The translations under genes and the position numbers were made by a program. This document shows positions 28,301 to 36,550 of a DNA stretch of 64,000 nucleotides, piece after piece. The stretch is from Rhodospirillaceae bacterium UBA1479 (GTDB lineage Bacteria; Pseudomonadota; Alphaproteobacteria; Rhodospirillales; Casp-alpha2). The stretch lies in assembly GCA_002325375.1 (NCBI GenBank), contig DCRZ01000004.1:1-64000 (forward strand), read 5' to 3'. The first letter of the stretch is position 1, and every line of letters begins with the position of its first letter. The notes below the pieces were generated by a model that made no database searches, was not told where the DNA came from, and saw only the letters and a list, made by a program, of their open reading frames with translations.

Positions 28301-29519
28301 CTTGGCGGCTCAGTCGCGTACCGGCATCGGTCGCCTGGACCACGGCCTGTTCGGTAACGGTCGCCAGCGCATCCGCATTATCGCGCAACGCCGATGAAAT
28401 CACTGAAATCCGGTCTGAAACACGCCCCCCCAAGGCATCGAGCACATCGGCCTGACGGCCCAGCCCCAATTCCAGCTCCGTCGCCGCATCCTTGGCCCGC
28501 TCCGCGCGCTGCGACAGGTCCTGGGCGCTATGGTCGAGCGTTCCCGCCGCATCGGTGACCGCTGCGTTGGCCTTGCCGGTGACATCCACGACCTCGCCGA
28601 TGCGGCGCTCCAGCAGGCTGTCGGCCTGAACGCCACGGGCCAGGGCCTCGCGCGAGACCGTGTCCAGACGCTCCGTGCGGCGGTCGAATGCCTCGGCCGC
28701 CTTCAGGGTGCGGTCCGACGCTTCCTGGGCGGCACCGTCCAGCTCCTCCGCCCTGCGTTTCAGGGTCTGGATCATGTCCTCGGCGCGGGCCGAGGCGCGG
28801 TCCGTCGTGACGGTCAGACCATGGGCCTGTTCGAACAGGGTTTCGCCGGCATCGCGGGCCCGCTCGGCAGCCCGCTCCGAGGCCGAACTCAGGTCCGCCG
28901 TCTGCCGCTTCAAGGCATCGGCCACGGCATGGGCGCGCAGGTCCGCGTCCTCGGACACCTGGGCGAGATCGCGGGTCCGGTCGCGGATCAGGTCGCCCAG
29001 AGCCTGGCCGCGGCGCGCGGCCTCTTCCGAGGCAGACAGCAATTCCTTGGTCTGATTGCGCAGGGATGCCGTGATTTCCTGCATCCGGCTGTCCGCCCGG
29101 TCCGACGGATAAATCAATTGCTTCAAATGGCTGCGCAGGATGGCCGTTTCCTGACGCAGTTGGCGGCCGCGTTCGAAAAAGGCGATCAGCATCCACAGGA
29201 AGGCGACCGGCGTGAAGGCGCCGGCGGCCAAACCACCGACCTCGTGAGGCAGCAGTTCGGTCAGATTGCCCAGCCCCAGGGATTTTTCGATGAAATCCAG
29301 GACCAGGGCGAACCACAGCACGGTCAACGCGCCGCCCAGCAGCAGATGCAATTTCCAACGCAGATAAAGCGGCGCAGGCACATCGTCCGGCGCCAGCAGA
29401 TCATCGACCTCGGGCAAAGCCGCACGGGCCTGAGCCGCCTTGCCGCCGGCGGGAACCTCCCCGGGTTTCGGGGCCGCAGCCTGTTTCGGATTGCCTTGCT
29501 GCGATACCTGCTTCGCCAT
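25389..29519 (-). CDS. Membrane-anchored 25-residue-repeat coiled-coil rod protein
   Basis: A 1376-residue protein with a strong RBS (AGGAGGG) before its ATG. Residues 1-50 are Pro/Ala-rich. Two membrane helices follow, at about 58-76 and 96-115, separated by a short loop, so both long ends should face the same side, probably the cytoplasm. Residues 143-1238 form 44 consecutive units without gaps: 43 of 25 residues and one of 21. The last 138 residues form a distinct, probably globular domain (ISEDEWRRFNQGEKGVF, then KLYRENPEFRDYAGRYL). The overall plan of two N-terminal helices and a long coiled coil recalls alphaproteobacterial polar or cell-cycle scaffolds such as TipN, but I do not claim homology. 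Automated annotation may call it apolipoprotein- or kinesin-like from composition. Function unknown. Confidence 0.85.
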   Translation of the reverse strand: MAKQVSQQGNPKQAAAPKPGEVPAGGKAAQARAALPEVDDLLAPDDVPAPLYLRWKLHLLLGGALTVLWFALVLDFIEKSLGLGNLTELLPHEVGGLAAGAFTPVAFLWMLIAFFERGRQLRQETAILRSHLKQLIYPSDRADSRMQEITASLRNQTKELLSASEEAARRGQALGDLIRDRTRDLAQVSEDADLRAHAVADALKRQTADLSSASERAAERARDAGETLFEQAHGLTVTTDRASARAEDMIQTLKRRAEELDGAAQEASDRTLKAAEAFDRRTERLDTVSREALARGVQADSLLERRIGEVVDVTGKANAAVTDAAGTLDHSAQDLSQRAERAKDAATELELGLGRQADVLDALGGRVSDRISVISSALRDNADALATVTEQAVVQATDAGTRLSRQATAITETVDRAVSRLTQSGDGLSAQVDNLHGQAQRVAEQADTAAGNLQRATNELGENAERTITRAEQAGGELRGRSEDLRGVADQAVERLTEFGHEMAQRRNELAQAADAAANRLAAVGADLMRRQGDLSAAADTADGRVTGLIEGLRETETSLARTVDKGSADVASVTRAMLHSADRVQASTQRAETTAQALQETLLGLTDASTQAVERLGQLGGQMNSQSTLIGDASGQAITNLEKVSALLRFHSDRLREISQRAVEQVGNAGGAVEGAGDQVNATVNETASQLHELDATMRGRLEQIVAASTQTTAAIGATLDAVKRGTTGLQVSGAEAVGEMTKAGAALNGQSRAIREVADHAANLLSMVTEILFRQGEAVSETSDAANRKMNALRDAMELRTVELERVSTLTDERIASARRFLKDAAGELDEATARASGRVAEASDSLTAGSVKVEEVVDHAVSRLGTIGDVVKEVVQEAVTDSDRTTARLAGIRNGLTQYRGELEQAVTDARERLTSLSTVMRTSAADVTKASETAGTDLHGFSERLQEQAVNVTRMANDAAARLMRVGEGLQSRANEVAQTVDKSSNMVTLISDSLHSSSQQLTGVVERASGQVEAIGTMLRQRTVELEGMSDSTLAGLKDLGREFRARLDELENVSRDLTSRVDEASHSLDTRAEQLDRVSERAVQRLDQAGEAVARTSTEADGLWRESSEKINRLSEVLRAHTDEAGGLADKVLTKMDGAAETLRRQMDHLSSNYRLAEQSITALGQSISERGRQLGKASDEAISKVGLWDSALRNQAENINRSLGDFSRRAQETSTNLEAQSRQLQFASDDARSILDTLTKRKEDVQASDFLQQMGFVTERLQSVAVDLNRSLEVPISEDEWRRFNQGEKGVFVRKMLGFREKTKLDAIAKLYRENPEFRDYAGRYLSEFERVLREAAKRDPDNILRTTFLSSDVGKVYMILARALGRNI
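25806..29093 (-). repeat. 44-unit array of 75-bp-register protein repeats
   Basis: Read in register, residues 143-1238 divide into 44 units. Favoured residues are Arg at position 3, Leu/Val/Ala at 4, Gly/Ala/Ser at 8, Leu at 11, Arg/Gln at 14, Leu at 18, Ser/Ala/Val at 22 and Ala at 25. Unit 19 (residues 593-613) has 21 residues. The units are diverged at DNA level, so this is a structural repeat rather than a recent expansion. Confidence 0.85.
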
Positions 29520-29648
29520 GGTTTGCGCCCTCCTTCACGGGCAAAACGCGCAAAAGGCATGATACACCCCCGCCCAGTGGGGATGAAACGCCTTTGGGTC
29601 AGCCTGCAGAATAGTGGAATCGTGGTTAAGGCGGGGTTAAAGAAACCC

Positions 29649-29662
29649 GCAGGAAAACCTGC
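29649..29662 (-). terminator. Possible terminator after the TAXI gene
   Basis: Downstream of the TAXI stop codon, the minus strand reads GCAGG-TTTT-CCTGC followed by GGGTTTCTTT. An overlapping alternative hairpin uses GCGGGTT and AACCCCGC. The stem is short and the tail is only partly T-rich. Confidence 0.35.
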
Positions 29663-29697
29663 TAACTGGTTGTCTCAAAAGCGTAAACGCGCACCGC

Positions 29698-30642
29698 TCA
29701 CCGCAGCCCGATCTCATCCATGTATTTTCGGACACCCGGATGGATATGCTCCGGCGTCGGCGCCGCTAGGATCGTATTTTCCGGCGTCGTCTCCTGCGCC
29801 TGCTTGAGCCGCCCCGCCAACACGCCATGCCCCTGATGCAAGGCTTTGGCCAAGCGGTAAGTGACATCGTTGGGCAGGTCGGCGCGGGCCAGCAGGAAAC
29901 TGTAGGACGCCACAGAGGTCACGGCCTCCTTCTGTCCCTCGTAGGAGCCGGCAGGCAGGGTGAAAGGCTTGAGGAACGGATGTTTGGCGTTGACCAGGGC
30001 GACGTCGGCGGCGCTCAGACCGACGAACCGCCCGCCCCCCTTCATGGCCTTGACGAAGCCGGGCCAGCCGACCCCGCCACCCCAGAAACCGTCGATCCGG
30101 CCATCCAGCAACATGGGCGCCCCGTCCCCGGCCTTGGCCAGGAAATGCGCCTGGAAATCCTTGTCGCGGTCCAGCCCCAGGGCTTCGGACACATACTTGC
30201 CAAGCAGCGTCAGCCCCGACGACTTGGTGCCCCAGGCGACCGGCTTGCCGACCAGATCACGAAACGACGCGGCCGGGCTGTCGCCGCGCACGGCGAACAT
30301 GCCGAAGGTGGAATAGATGGCGGTGATGATTTTCAGGTCCGTGGGCGCCCGGCCGACGCCGTTGAAGGCCTCATAGGCCGGCAGGCTGGCGACCAGGGCG
30401 GTGTCGAGTTTTCCCGCTTCCAGCAGGGGAATGTTCTCACGGCTGCCCTTGGTGCCGACGGGCATCACATCCAAGGTCGGGTCGGTTTCGTTGATGACCT
30501 GGGCGGCACCGCCACCAAACACCTCGAACCCGCCGCCCTTGGTCGCCGTGCCAAGGGACACCTTGGTCTTGTCCGCCAGGGCCGCTCCCTGAAACCCAAG
30601 AACCAGGACACACACCAGAACCAATCGACCGAATGCCCGCAT
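29698..30642 (-). CDS. TAXI-family TRAP transporter solute-binding protein
   Basis: A 314-residue periplasmic binding protein with a clear Sec signal peptide (MRAFGRLVLVCVLVLGF, cleavage after ALA). The KVSLGTATKGGGFEVFGGG start and the MPVGTKGSRENIPLLEAGKLD segment are typical of TAXI proteins, which deliver small organic acids to a fused TRAP membrane component. No TRAP membrane gene lies next to it, so it is an orphan here. I start it at 30642, directly before the signal peptide; longer frames overlap the neighbouring SDR gene. Confidence 0.82.
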   Translation of the reverse strand: MRAFGRLVLVCVLVLGFQGAALADKTKVSLGTATKGGGFEVFGGGAAQVINETDPTLDVMPVGTKGSRENIPLLEAGKLDTALVASLPAYEAFNGVGRAPTDLKIITAIYSTFGMFAVRGDSPAASFRDLVGKPVAWGTKSSGLTLLGKYVSEALGLDRDKDFQAHFLAKAGDGAPMLLDGRIDGFWGGGVGWPGFVKAMKGGGRFVGLSAADVALVNAKHPFLKPFTLPAGSYEGQKEAVTSVASYSFLLARADLPNDVTYRLAKALHQGHGVLAGRLKQAQETTPENTILAAPTPEHIHPGVRKYMDEIGLR

Positions 30643-30733
30643 GACGACCCCCGCAGCAAGGATTGATGACCGGGAAGTGTCATCCCCCTTCCCCATCCTG
30701 CGCAAGCGACGATTTCGTGAACGACTGGGCGTG

Positions 30734-31510
30734 TCAGACCATGTGCTGGCCGCCGGTGACCCAGATCTCGGTCCCGGTGACATAGCGCGCGTCGTCGGAA
30801 CACAGATAATGGATGGCCCCGGCCACATCCGTGGGCGATCCCATCTTGTCCAAGGGAATGCGCGGAATTAGGGCCTCGTATTCGGGCTGGATCATTTCCG
30901 TTTCGATCTCGCCGGGCGCGACGGCGTTGACCCGCACCCCCAGGGCCGCGAACTCGTTGGCCATTTCCCGCGTCAGCGCCGACAGCGCCGCCTTGGAAAT
31001 CGAATAGGCCGACCCCGCGAAGGGATGGATCATGTGACCCGCGATGGAGGTCACGTTGACGATGGCGCCGTCGCCCTTGTGCAGGGCCGAGGCGAAGCCC
31101 CGCGACAGGCGCAGCGGGGCCAGGAAGTTGAGGTCGAAGACTTCCTGCCAGGCGCCCAGGTCGCCGTTGAGGCAGCCGAGCCGTTCCTTGAACGGCGTCT
31201 TGGGCGACATCCCGGCGTTATTGACCAGGGCTTCCAGCCGTCCCTCAGGCAGGGCGGCGTTGGCTTCCTTGATGAAATTTTCAAGGCTGTCGACGTCCGA
31301 CAGGTCCGTCGGAATGTGGCAGGTCCATTGCGGGTCGCGCTTGCACTCTTCGGGCGTGTCTTCGCGCGAACAGGTGATGATGTGCCAGCCGCGCGCCAGG
31401 AAGAACCGGGCCGTGGCATGGCCGATGCCGCGGCTGGCTCCGGTGATGACCACCGTGCGCACGCGCTGATCCGCCGCCGCTTCCGGCTGTGTGTCTCCGC
31501 TCCCTGTCAT
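30734..31510 (-). CDS. SDR-family oxidoreductase
   Basis: A 258-residue short-chain dehydrogenase/reductase with the nucleotide-binding TGASRGIG, the NNAG motif, and the catalytic Ser-Tyr-Lys set in VTSIAGH and YSISK. The C-terminal GTEIWVTGGQHMV is usual for the FabG-like group. The substrate cannot be assigned. It is divergent from the SRAP gene (67 bases apart) and 91 bases ahead of the TAXI gene on the same strand. Confidence 0.85.
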   Translation of the reverse strand: MTGSGDTQPEAAADQRVRTVVITGASRGIGHATARFFLARGWHIITCSREDTPEECKRDPQWTCHIPTDLSDVDSLENFIKEANAALPEGRLEALVNNAGMSPKTPFKERLGCLNGDLGAWQEVFDLNFLAPLRLSRGFASALHKGDGAIVNVTSIAGHMIHPFAGSAYSISKAALSALTREMANEFAALGVRVNAVAPGEIETEMIQPEYEALIPRIPLDKMGSPTDVAGAIHYLCSDDARYVTGTEIWVTGGQHMV

Positions 31511-31577
31511 GGGCAGGACGTTACGGCAAACATGCTGGCTATTCCAGGGCCCGTTTGCCCTGTCCTATACTGCCGCC

Positions 31578-32159
31578 ATGTGCGCCCGTTACCAAATGTC
31601 GGCCAGCCCCCAGGTGATCATGGATCAGTTCGATCTGGACACCCCGCCGCCCGTGCCCAACACGGACGACATGCGGCCGACGGACCAGGCCTTGATCATC
31701 GACGGAACCGGGCCGCGCCTGATGCGCTGGGGCCTTACCGTCACCTGGGACAAAAAGCCGCTGATCAACGCCCGGGCGGAAACGCTCGCGGAAAAACCGA
31801 CCTTCCGCCCGCTTCTGGAGCAACGCTGCCTGGTGCCGATGACCGCCTATCTGGAATGGCGCAAGGCCGACGACGGCAGCAAGCGCAAGAATCGCATCGC
31901 CCCGGCGGACGCAAGACCCGCCGCCTTTGCCGGCCTGACCGACGGCGACGCCTTCACCATCGTGACCTGTGCCCCGGCCCCGGCCATCGCACATATTCAC
32001 AACCGCATGCCGGTGATCTTGGATGCCCGGGGCGCCGCCGCCTGGATGGACGGCGCGCAATCCTTCGCCAATGCCCGCGCGGCCCTGCACGCTTTCGACG
32101 GGACGCTCGTGTTCGAAGAAGAAGAGGCCCCCCGGCGGGCGCAGGGAGAGCTGTTCTAG
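31578..32159 (+). CDS. SRAP (SOS response-associated peptidase / HMCES-like) protein
   Basis: A 193-residue SRAP protein, which covalently caps abasic sites in single-stranded DNA through Cys2. It starts MCAR, so Cys2 becomes the N-terminal catalytic residue after Met removal. It also shows NARAET, the LVPMTAYLEWRK motif and the active-site His in AHIHNRMPVIL. The ATG at 31578 is required for Cys2 and overrides the longer frame from 31491. A -10-like TATACT lies at 31566-31571. No alphaproteobacterial LexA box (GTTC-N7-GTTC) was seen. Confidence 0.9.
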   Translation: MCARYQMSASPQVIMDQFDLDTPPPVPNTDDMRPTDQALIIDGTGPRLMRWGLTVTWDKKPLINARAETLAEKPTFRPLLEQRCLVPMTAYLEWRKADDGSKRKNRIAPADARPAAFAGLTDGDAFTIVTCAPAPAIAHIHNRMPVILDARGAAAWMDGAQSFANARAALHAFDGTLVFEEEEAPRRAQGELF

Positions 32160-32608
32160 TCGTCCTCATCCTCATCGTCGGCGTAGGGGAAATTCAGGGT
32201 TCCACCACTTTCGTCGAAGACCAGGCGGTGGACGATCTGCTCACCGGCATCGATTTCACCCTCTTCATGATGCATCAAGGTCGCGGCCACGACCTCAGCC
32301 ACGAAATCACCGGTGACCGGAGTCAAAAGGGTTTTGTCCTTCAGGAACGACGGATCATAGATGATGCGCGCCAGACGCCGGTGGTTGCGGTCGACGAAGC
32401 GCAGCAGCCGGTTGATGAATTCCTTTTTGGCCAGATAGGTCGGCATGAACGGCACCGTATCGGCCAGCACCAGATAGACCAGGTTGGGCATACGTTCCGT
32501 GCGCGGGTCTTCACCCAGCTTTTCCGCGATATCCGCGAAATAAACGGCCTGTTCTTTTTCCAGCCGGCCCAACGCGGCGGTCAGGATACGGCGGTGCACC
32601 TGGGACAT
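32156..32608 (-). CDS. Conserved hypothetical protein with acidic tail
   Basis: A 150-residue soluble protein with no signal peptide, no recognised catalytic motif and a very acidic C-terminus (DDEDEDD). Its stop codon overlaps the SRAP stop codon tail to tail through a shared CTAG. I do not recognise the family. Codon use is like its neighbours, and the ORF has a plausible ATG start. Confidence 0.6.
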   Translation of the reverse strand: MSQVHRRILTAALGRLEKEQAVYFADIAEKLGEDPRTERMPNLVYLVLADTVPFMPTYLAKKEFINRLLRFVDRNHRRLARIIYDPSFLKDKTLLTPVTGDFVAEVVAATLMHHEEGEIDAGEQIVHRLVFDESGGTLNFPYADDEDEDD

Positions 32609-32691
32609 GGGGCCTGCCCGGAATCGTTATCTTCGCCCATCAACCTAACATGGCAGGCGGGGCGCCACGACCCCTCGCGGGCAGCCAACCG

Positions 32692-34263
32692 TCAGGCCAG
32701 TCCCCGATCACGGATCTTCGCCAGCGCCCCCGCGACCGTGTTCTTGCGCGTCCCTGAACTGTCGATGACGGTCCAGGTCATGTCGCCCAGGTCTGCCTCT
32801 TCCTGGCGGCGGGCGACCTCGGCCCCCGCGTCGGACACGTTGTCGCGGCGGCTGCCGATCCGCTCCAGCCGCACGGCCAGCGGAGCATCCGCCCATAGAC
32901 CGAGGAACGGCACCTTGTAGCGCCCGGCCAGGGCCTCGATCCCGTCCCTTTCCTCGGGCTTCAGCGACACCGCATCGAACACCACGGACTGGCCGGCGGC
33001 AAGGGCGCGGGCGGCCTCGTCGAAACAGGCGTCATAGGTGCGGCGCGAAGCTTCGGGCGTATAGCTTTCCGGCGGCAGGCGATCGAACAGGTCGATCCCC
33101 GCAAGGCGCTTGCGCTGCACATCCGTGCGCACCACGCGGGCCCCGGGCACGGCCCCCAGATGGGGGGCGATTTCCCGCGCCAGGCGGCTTTTTCCGCTGC
33201 CGGACAGGCCGCCGACGGCGATCAGCACCGGCGGCGGTGGGGCCAGGTATTCCCGGGCGCGGAAGAAGTATTCCCGGGCGCGCCCGGCGCGGCGGCGGCT
33301 TTCGGCCGCATCCGCCAAAGCCGCCGCCTGGGACGCCCCGACATGGGCGCGCACGGCGGCGCGCATGGACAGGAACAACGGCAACAGGGCCAGACCGTCG
33401 AGATCGCCGCCGTCCAAGGGGACGCGATCGAGGTAACGGTTGAGCACGAAGGACGCCAGACGCCGGTGCCCCCGTTGGTCCAAGTCCATAAGCAGGAAGG
33501 CAAGGTCGTAGAGAACGTCGATCCGCGCGAAGGCGTCGTTGAATTCGATGGCGTCGAACAGGGTCGGCGCGTTTTCGAACAGGCAGATGTTCGCCAGGTG
33601 CAGGTCGCCATGACAATGGCGCACCCGTCCGCTATCCCGCCGCGCGTCCAACAAGGCCGTCAGGCTATCCTGCAGTTGCCGGGATCCGTCGGTCAGGACA
33701 TTGATATCGTCCGTATTGAACAAGCCGCCCTGGGCGCCGCGGAAACTGGCGTCATTGTTGTCGATGATCGCGCGGATGCCGGACGCCCCGCCATGTTCCC
33801 GGTCGATCTCCGCCGCGCCATGAAAGGCCTGAATGCTGTCGGCCAGGCTTTCCATCAGGCGGCGGTTGAGCGCCCCCGCGTCGGCCAGATGAGTGAACAG
33901 GGCGCCGTCGGGAAACCGCCGCATCTCGACCAGCCACTCGACCGGGTCGCCCGCACCACCCAGTGCCAGACGCCCGCCCCCCTCATCCGTAACCGCCACC
34001 GTGCCCAGGTAAATCGCGGGTGCCGTACGCCGGTTGATGGTCACCTCGACTTCGCAAGCGCGGCGGCGCGCCTCAAGGGTTGAGAAATCAAGATAGGGAA
34101 AGCGGACCTGCTTCTTCAGCTTGTAGGCCCGGTCGCCGGCCAGAAAGATATGGGACACATGGGTTTCCTGACGCGCGACCTCCGTCCCTGGCGGCAGACC
34201 GAAAGCCACCGGATCGGTGAGGAAGTCGATCACCATCCGCTGGCTGTCGTCGGGTGCGCTCAT
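32692..34263 (-). CDS. Fused aminoglycoside-phosphotransferase-like / P-loop kinase protein
   Basis: A 523-residue two-domain protein. Residues about 30-330 are an APH-type kinase fold with the HCHGDLHLANICLF catalytic loop and DAIEFND metal motif. Residues about 340-523 are a P-loop kinase/AAA-like domain with GLSGSGKSRLAREI. Proteins with this architecture are widespread in proteobacteria, and an antibiotic-resistance role is not implied. Its ATG overlaps the stop of the CDF gene by four bases, so it is the third gene of a pdxH-CDF-kinase operon. Confidence 0.8.
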   Translation of the reverse strand: MSAPDDSQRMVIDFLTDPVAFGLPPGTEVARQETHVSHIFLAGDRAYKLKKQVRFPYLDFSTLEARRRACEVEVTINRRTAPAIYLGTVAVTDEGGGRLALGGAGDPVEWLVEMRRFPDGALFTHLADAGALNRRLMESLADSIQAFHGAAEIDREHGGASGIRAIIDNNDASFRGAQGGLFNTDDINVLTDGSRQLQDSLTALLDARRDSGRVRHCHGDLHLANICLFENAPTLFDAIEFNDAFARIDVLYDLAFLLMDLDQRGHRRLASFVLNRYLDRVPLDGGDLDGLALLPLFLSMRAAVRAHVGASQAAALADAAESRRRAGRAREYFFRAREYLAPPPPVLIAVGGLSGSGKSRLAREIAPHLGAVPGARVVRTDVQRKRLAGIDLFDRLPPESYTPEASRRTYDACFDEAARALAAGQSVVFDAVSLKPEERDGIEALAGRYKVPFLGLWADAPLAVRLERIGSRRDNVSDAGAEVARRQEEADLGDMTWTVIDSSGTRKNTVAGALAKIRDRGLA

Positions 34264-35234
34264 TTGAAGACCGCCCGGTCCTCCTCGAGGCCTTCCGGGT
34301 CTTCATGAATAATGATTTCGGCGTTGGGGTAAGCCGCCAGCAGGTCCGCCGTCACCGCGTCGGTCACGTCATGGGCCTCCAGCAAGGTCATGTCCGGCGC
34401 CATTTCCACATGCATCTGAATGAATACCTGGGCGCCTGACGACCGTGTGCGCAGGTCGTGCATGCCGTGCACATCGGCGTGACGGGTCACGATCTCGCGG
34501 ATGCGGGCCCGCTCCTCGTCCGCCAGTTCCTTGTCCATCAGGATATCAAGGGCCTGTCGGCCGATCTTCAGGGCGCCGATGACGATGTATCCGGCAATGG
34601 CAATGGCAAATAGGGGGTCGGCAATGGTGATGCCGAATTCCGATGCGATATACAGCGACGCGATGACGCTGATGTTGATCATCACGTCGGTCTGGTAATG
34701 CAGGCTGTCGGCGCTGATCGCCACCGACCCCGAGCGCCGCACCACATAACGCTGGAACAGCACCAAGGCGACCGTGACGACGATGGAGAACACCATCACC
34801 GCATAGCCGACATCCGTATTGGTGATGGCCTTGGGGTGGATCAGGCGTTCCCCCGCCTGAAGTAAAAGGAACGCCCCCGACCCGCAGATGAACGCGGCCT
34901 GGGCCAGGCCGGCAAGCGGCTCGGCCTTGCCGTGGCCGAAACGGTGTTCGCGGTCGGCCGGCTGTAATGCATGGTGAACCGCGATCAGGTTGACGATCGA
35001 GGCCAAGGCATCGAGCATGGAATCGATCAGCGTCGACAGCAGACTGACCGACTCGGTCAGCGTCCAGGCGGCGAACTTCACGCCGATAAGGATCAGCGCC
35101 GCCCCAACGGAAGCGTAGGTCGCGGCCCGCATGAGTCTCGCCGCCCGGCTGTCGAGGCCGCCATTCGCCGCCACGGTCGCCGCCTGGGTGGCGGTCGCCT
35201 GTTCACTGATCGGGGGCTCTGTCGCGTCGCTCAC
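34260..35234 (-). CDS. Cation diffusion facilitator transporter (FieF-like)
   Basis: A 324-residue CDF exporter for divalent metals such as Zn or Fe. It has about six membrane helices; metal-site residues are visible in LIDSMLDALAS and SLHYQTDV, with a cytoplasmic C-terminal domain (about 235-320). It starts at a GTG (35234) that overlaps the pdxH stop as GTGA. The metal cannot be assigned with certainty. Confidence 0.88.
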   Translation of the reverse strand: MSDATEPPISEQATATQAATVAANGGLDSRAARLMRAATYASVGAALILIGVKFAAWTLTESVSLLSTLIDSMLDALASIVNLIAVHHALQPADREHRFGHGKAEPLAGLAQAAFICGSGAFLLLQAGERLIHPKAITNTDVGYAVMVFSIVVTVALVLFQRYVVRRSGSVAISADSLHYQTDVMINISVIASLYIASEFGITIADPLFAIAIAGYIVIGALKIGRQALDILMDKELADEERARIREIVTRHADVHGMHDLRTRSSGAQVFIQMHVEMAPDMTLLEAHDVTDAVTADLLAAYPNAEIIIHEDPEGLEEDRAVFK

Positions 35235-35851
35235 GGGAACAGGCGCTCCGTCTCCCAGCCCGTACCGAGGCGGTGATAGACAATGCGTTCATGCAGGCGG
35301 AAGGCACCTTCCGTCCAGAATTCGATGCGTTCGGGAACAACGCGGAATCCCGACCAGAAATCCGGCCTGGGAATGGCGCCGACATGGAACTTGGCCGTGA
35401 ACTCGGCAACCCGCTTTTCAAGATCGAACCGGGTCTTCATGGGCCGCGACTGACGCGATGCCCAGGCGCCGATGCGCGACGAGCGATGACGGCTCTCGTA
35501 ATAAGCATCAGCCTCGGCCGGGCTGACCGGCCGGATGGCGCCTTCGACGCGGACCTGACGTTCCAGGGTCTTCCAGTAAAAGCACAGCGAGGCAAAGGGG
35601 TTCTCCGCCAATTCCCCGCCTTTGCGGCTTTCCAGGTTGGTGTAGAACACGAAGCCCTGGTCATCGACGTCCTTCAACAGGACCATGCGCACGCTGGGTC
35701 GTCCCGACGCCGTCGCCGTGGCCAGCGCCATGGCGTTCGGGTTGCTGATTTCCTTGCCCTCGGCCTCGCCCAGCCAGACCCGGAACTTTTCGATGGGGTC
35801 GTCCGTGGCCGATTTGCGCGGCGGCGCGTCATCCTGGGATTTCTGGTCCAT
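35231..35851 (-). CDS. pdxH: Pyridoxamine 5'-phosphate oxidase
   Basis: A 206-residue FMN enzyme that oxidises pyridoxine/pyridoxamine phosphate to PLP. It has the RMVLLKDVDDQGFVFYTN and SRIGAWASRQS motifs, and ends WETERLFP as the family does. The same frame stays open upstream to 37318, antisense to two real genes; I start at the ATG at 35851 (MDQKSQDDAP), which fits the usual length. It is the first gene of an operon with 4-base overlaps. Confidence 0.93.
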   Translation of the reverse strand: MDQKSQDDAPPRKSATDDPIEKFRVWLGEAEGKEISNPNAMALATATASGRPSVRMVLLKDVDDQGFVFYTNLESRKGGELAENPFASLCFYWKTLERQVRVEGAIRPVSPAEADAYYESRHRSSRIGAWASRQSRPMKTRFDLEKRVAEFTAKFHVGAIPRPDFWSGFRVVPERIEFWTEGAFRLHERIVYHRLGTGWETERLFP

Positions 35852-36031
35852 GGGTCTCGTTTCCGATCGGCGAATATGGTCAAAGGTCTGCCATAATCCT
35901 TTGACATGATAATGTCCATGACGGCGGATATGGGATTTTAAAGACGATTGCGTATAAAATGCAGATCCCGCCGCCGGTAACACCGCGGCCGCAGGAAACC
36001 AGACGGACGCACATTCGAAGAGGTCATCGGA

Positions 36032-36508
36032 ATGAACATCGTGAAATTCACCGGGGTTGCGGTTCTGGCCTTGGCGCTGACCGCTTGCGGAACCGATAAA
36101 GCAGGCGACAAGCAGACCGTGGGTACCCTCTTGGGCGCCGGCCTGGGTGCCTTGGCCGGCTCGCAATTCGGCGGCGGCAAGGGCCAATTGGCGGCGGTTG
36201 CCGTGGGTGCGCTTGCCGGTGCCTGGTTTGGCGGCGAAACGGGCAAGTCCCTCGACAAGGCCGACAAGGCCTATGCCCAGCGCACCGCCCAGGACGCCCT
36301 TGAGTACAACAAGACCAACCAGACCGCGTCCTGGAACAATCCGGATTCCAAGGTGGCCGGCACCTTCACCCCGACCAAGACCTATCAGACCGCCGAGGGC
36401 CACAACTGCCGCGAATACGAAACCTCCATCGTCGTCGACGGCAAGACTGAAAAGGCGACCGGCACGGCCTGCCGGCAGCCCGACGGAACGTGGCGCGTCG
36501 TCAACTGA
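36032..36508 (+). CDS. Glycine-zipper outer-membrane lipoprotein
   Basis: A 158-residue protein with a lipoprotein signal peptide ending in LTAC (Cys about 19). A glycine zipper follows (GTLLGAGLGALAGSQFGGG, then AVGALAGAWFGGETG), as in the 17-kDa surface antigen family. The C-terminal half has a CREYE and RQPDGTW pattern seen in surface-antigen-like proteins. It is probably an outer-membrane lipoprotein of the envelope. Confidence 0.8.
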   Translation: MNIVKFTGVAVLALALTACGTDKAGDKQTVGTLLGAGLGALAGSQFGGGKGQLAAVAVGALAGAWFGGETGKSLDKADKAYAQRTAQDALEYNKTNQTASWNNPDSKVAGTFTPTKTYQTAEGHNCREYETSIVVDGKTEKATGTACRQPDGTWRVVN

Positions 36509-36550
36509 TCTCCGCGTCTGTGAAGTCACGCAGCGGGGGCTGGGGGCGGC

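Noticed and set aside
32692..34263. APH-like domain taken as antibiotic resistance
   Set aside because: The fusion with a P-loop kinase domain and an operon with pdxH and a CDF transporter point to a housekeeping family with no link to resistance.
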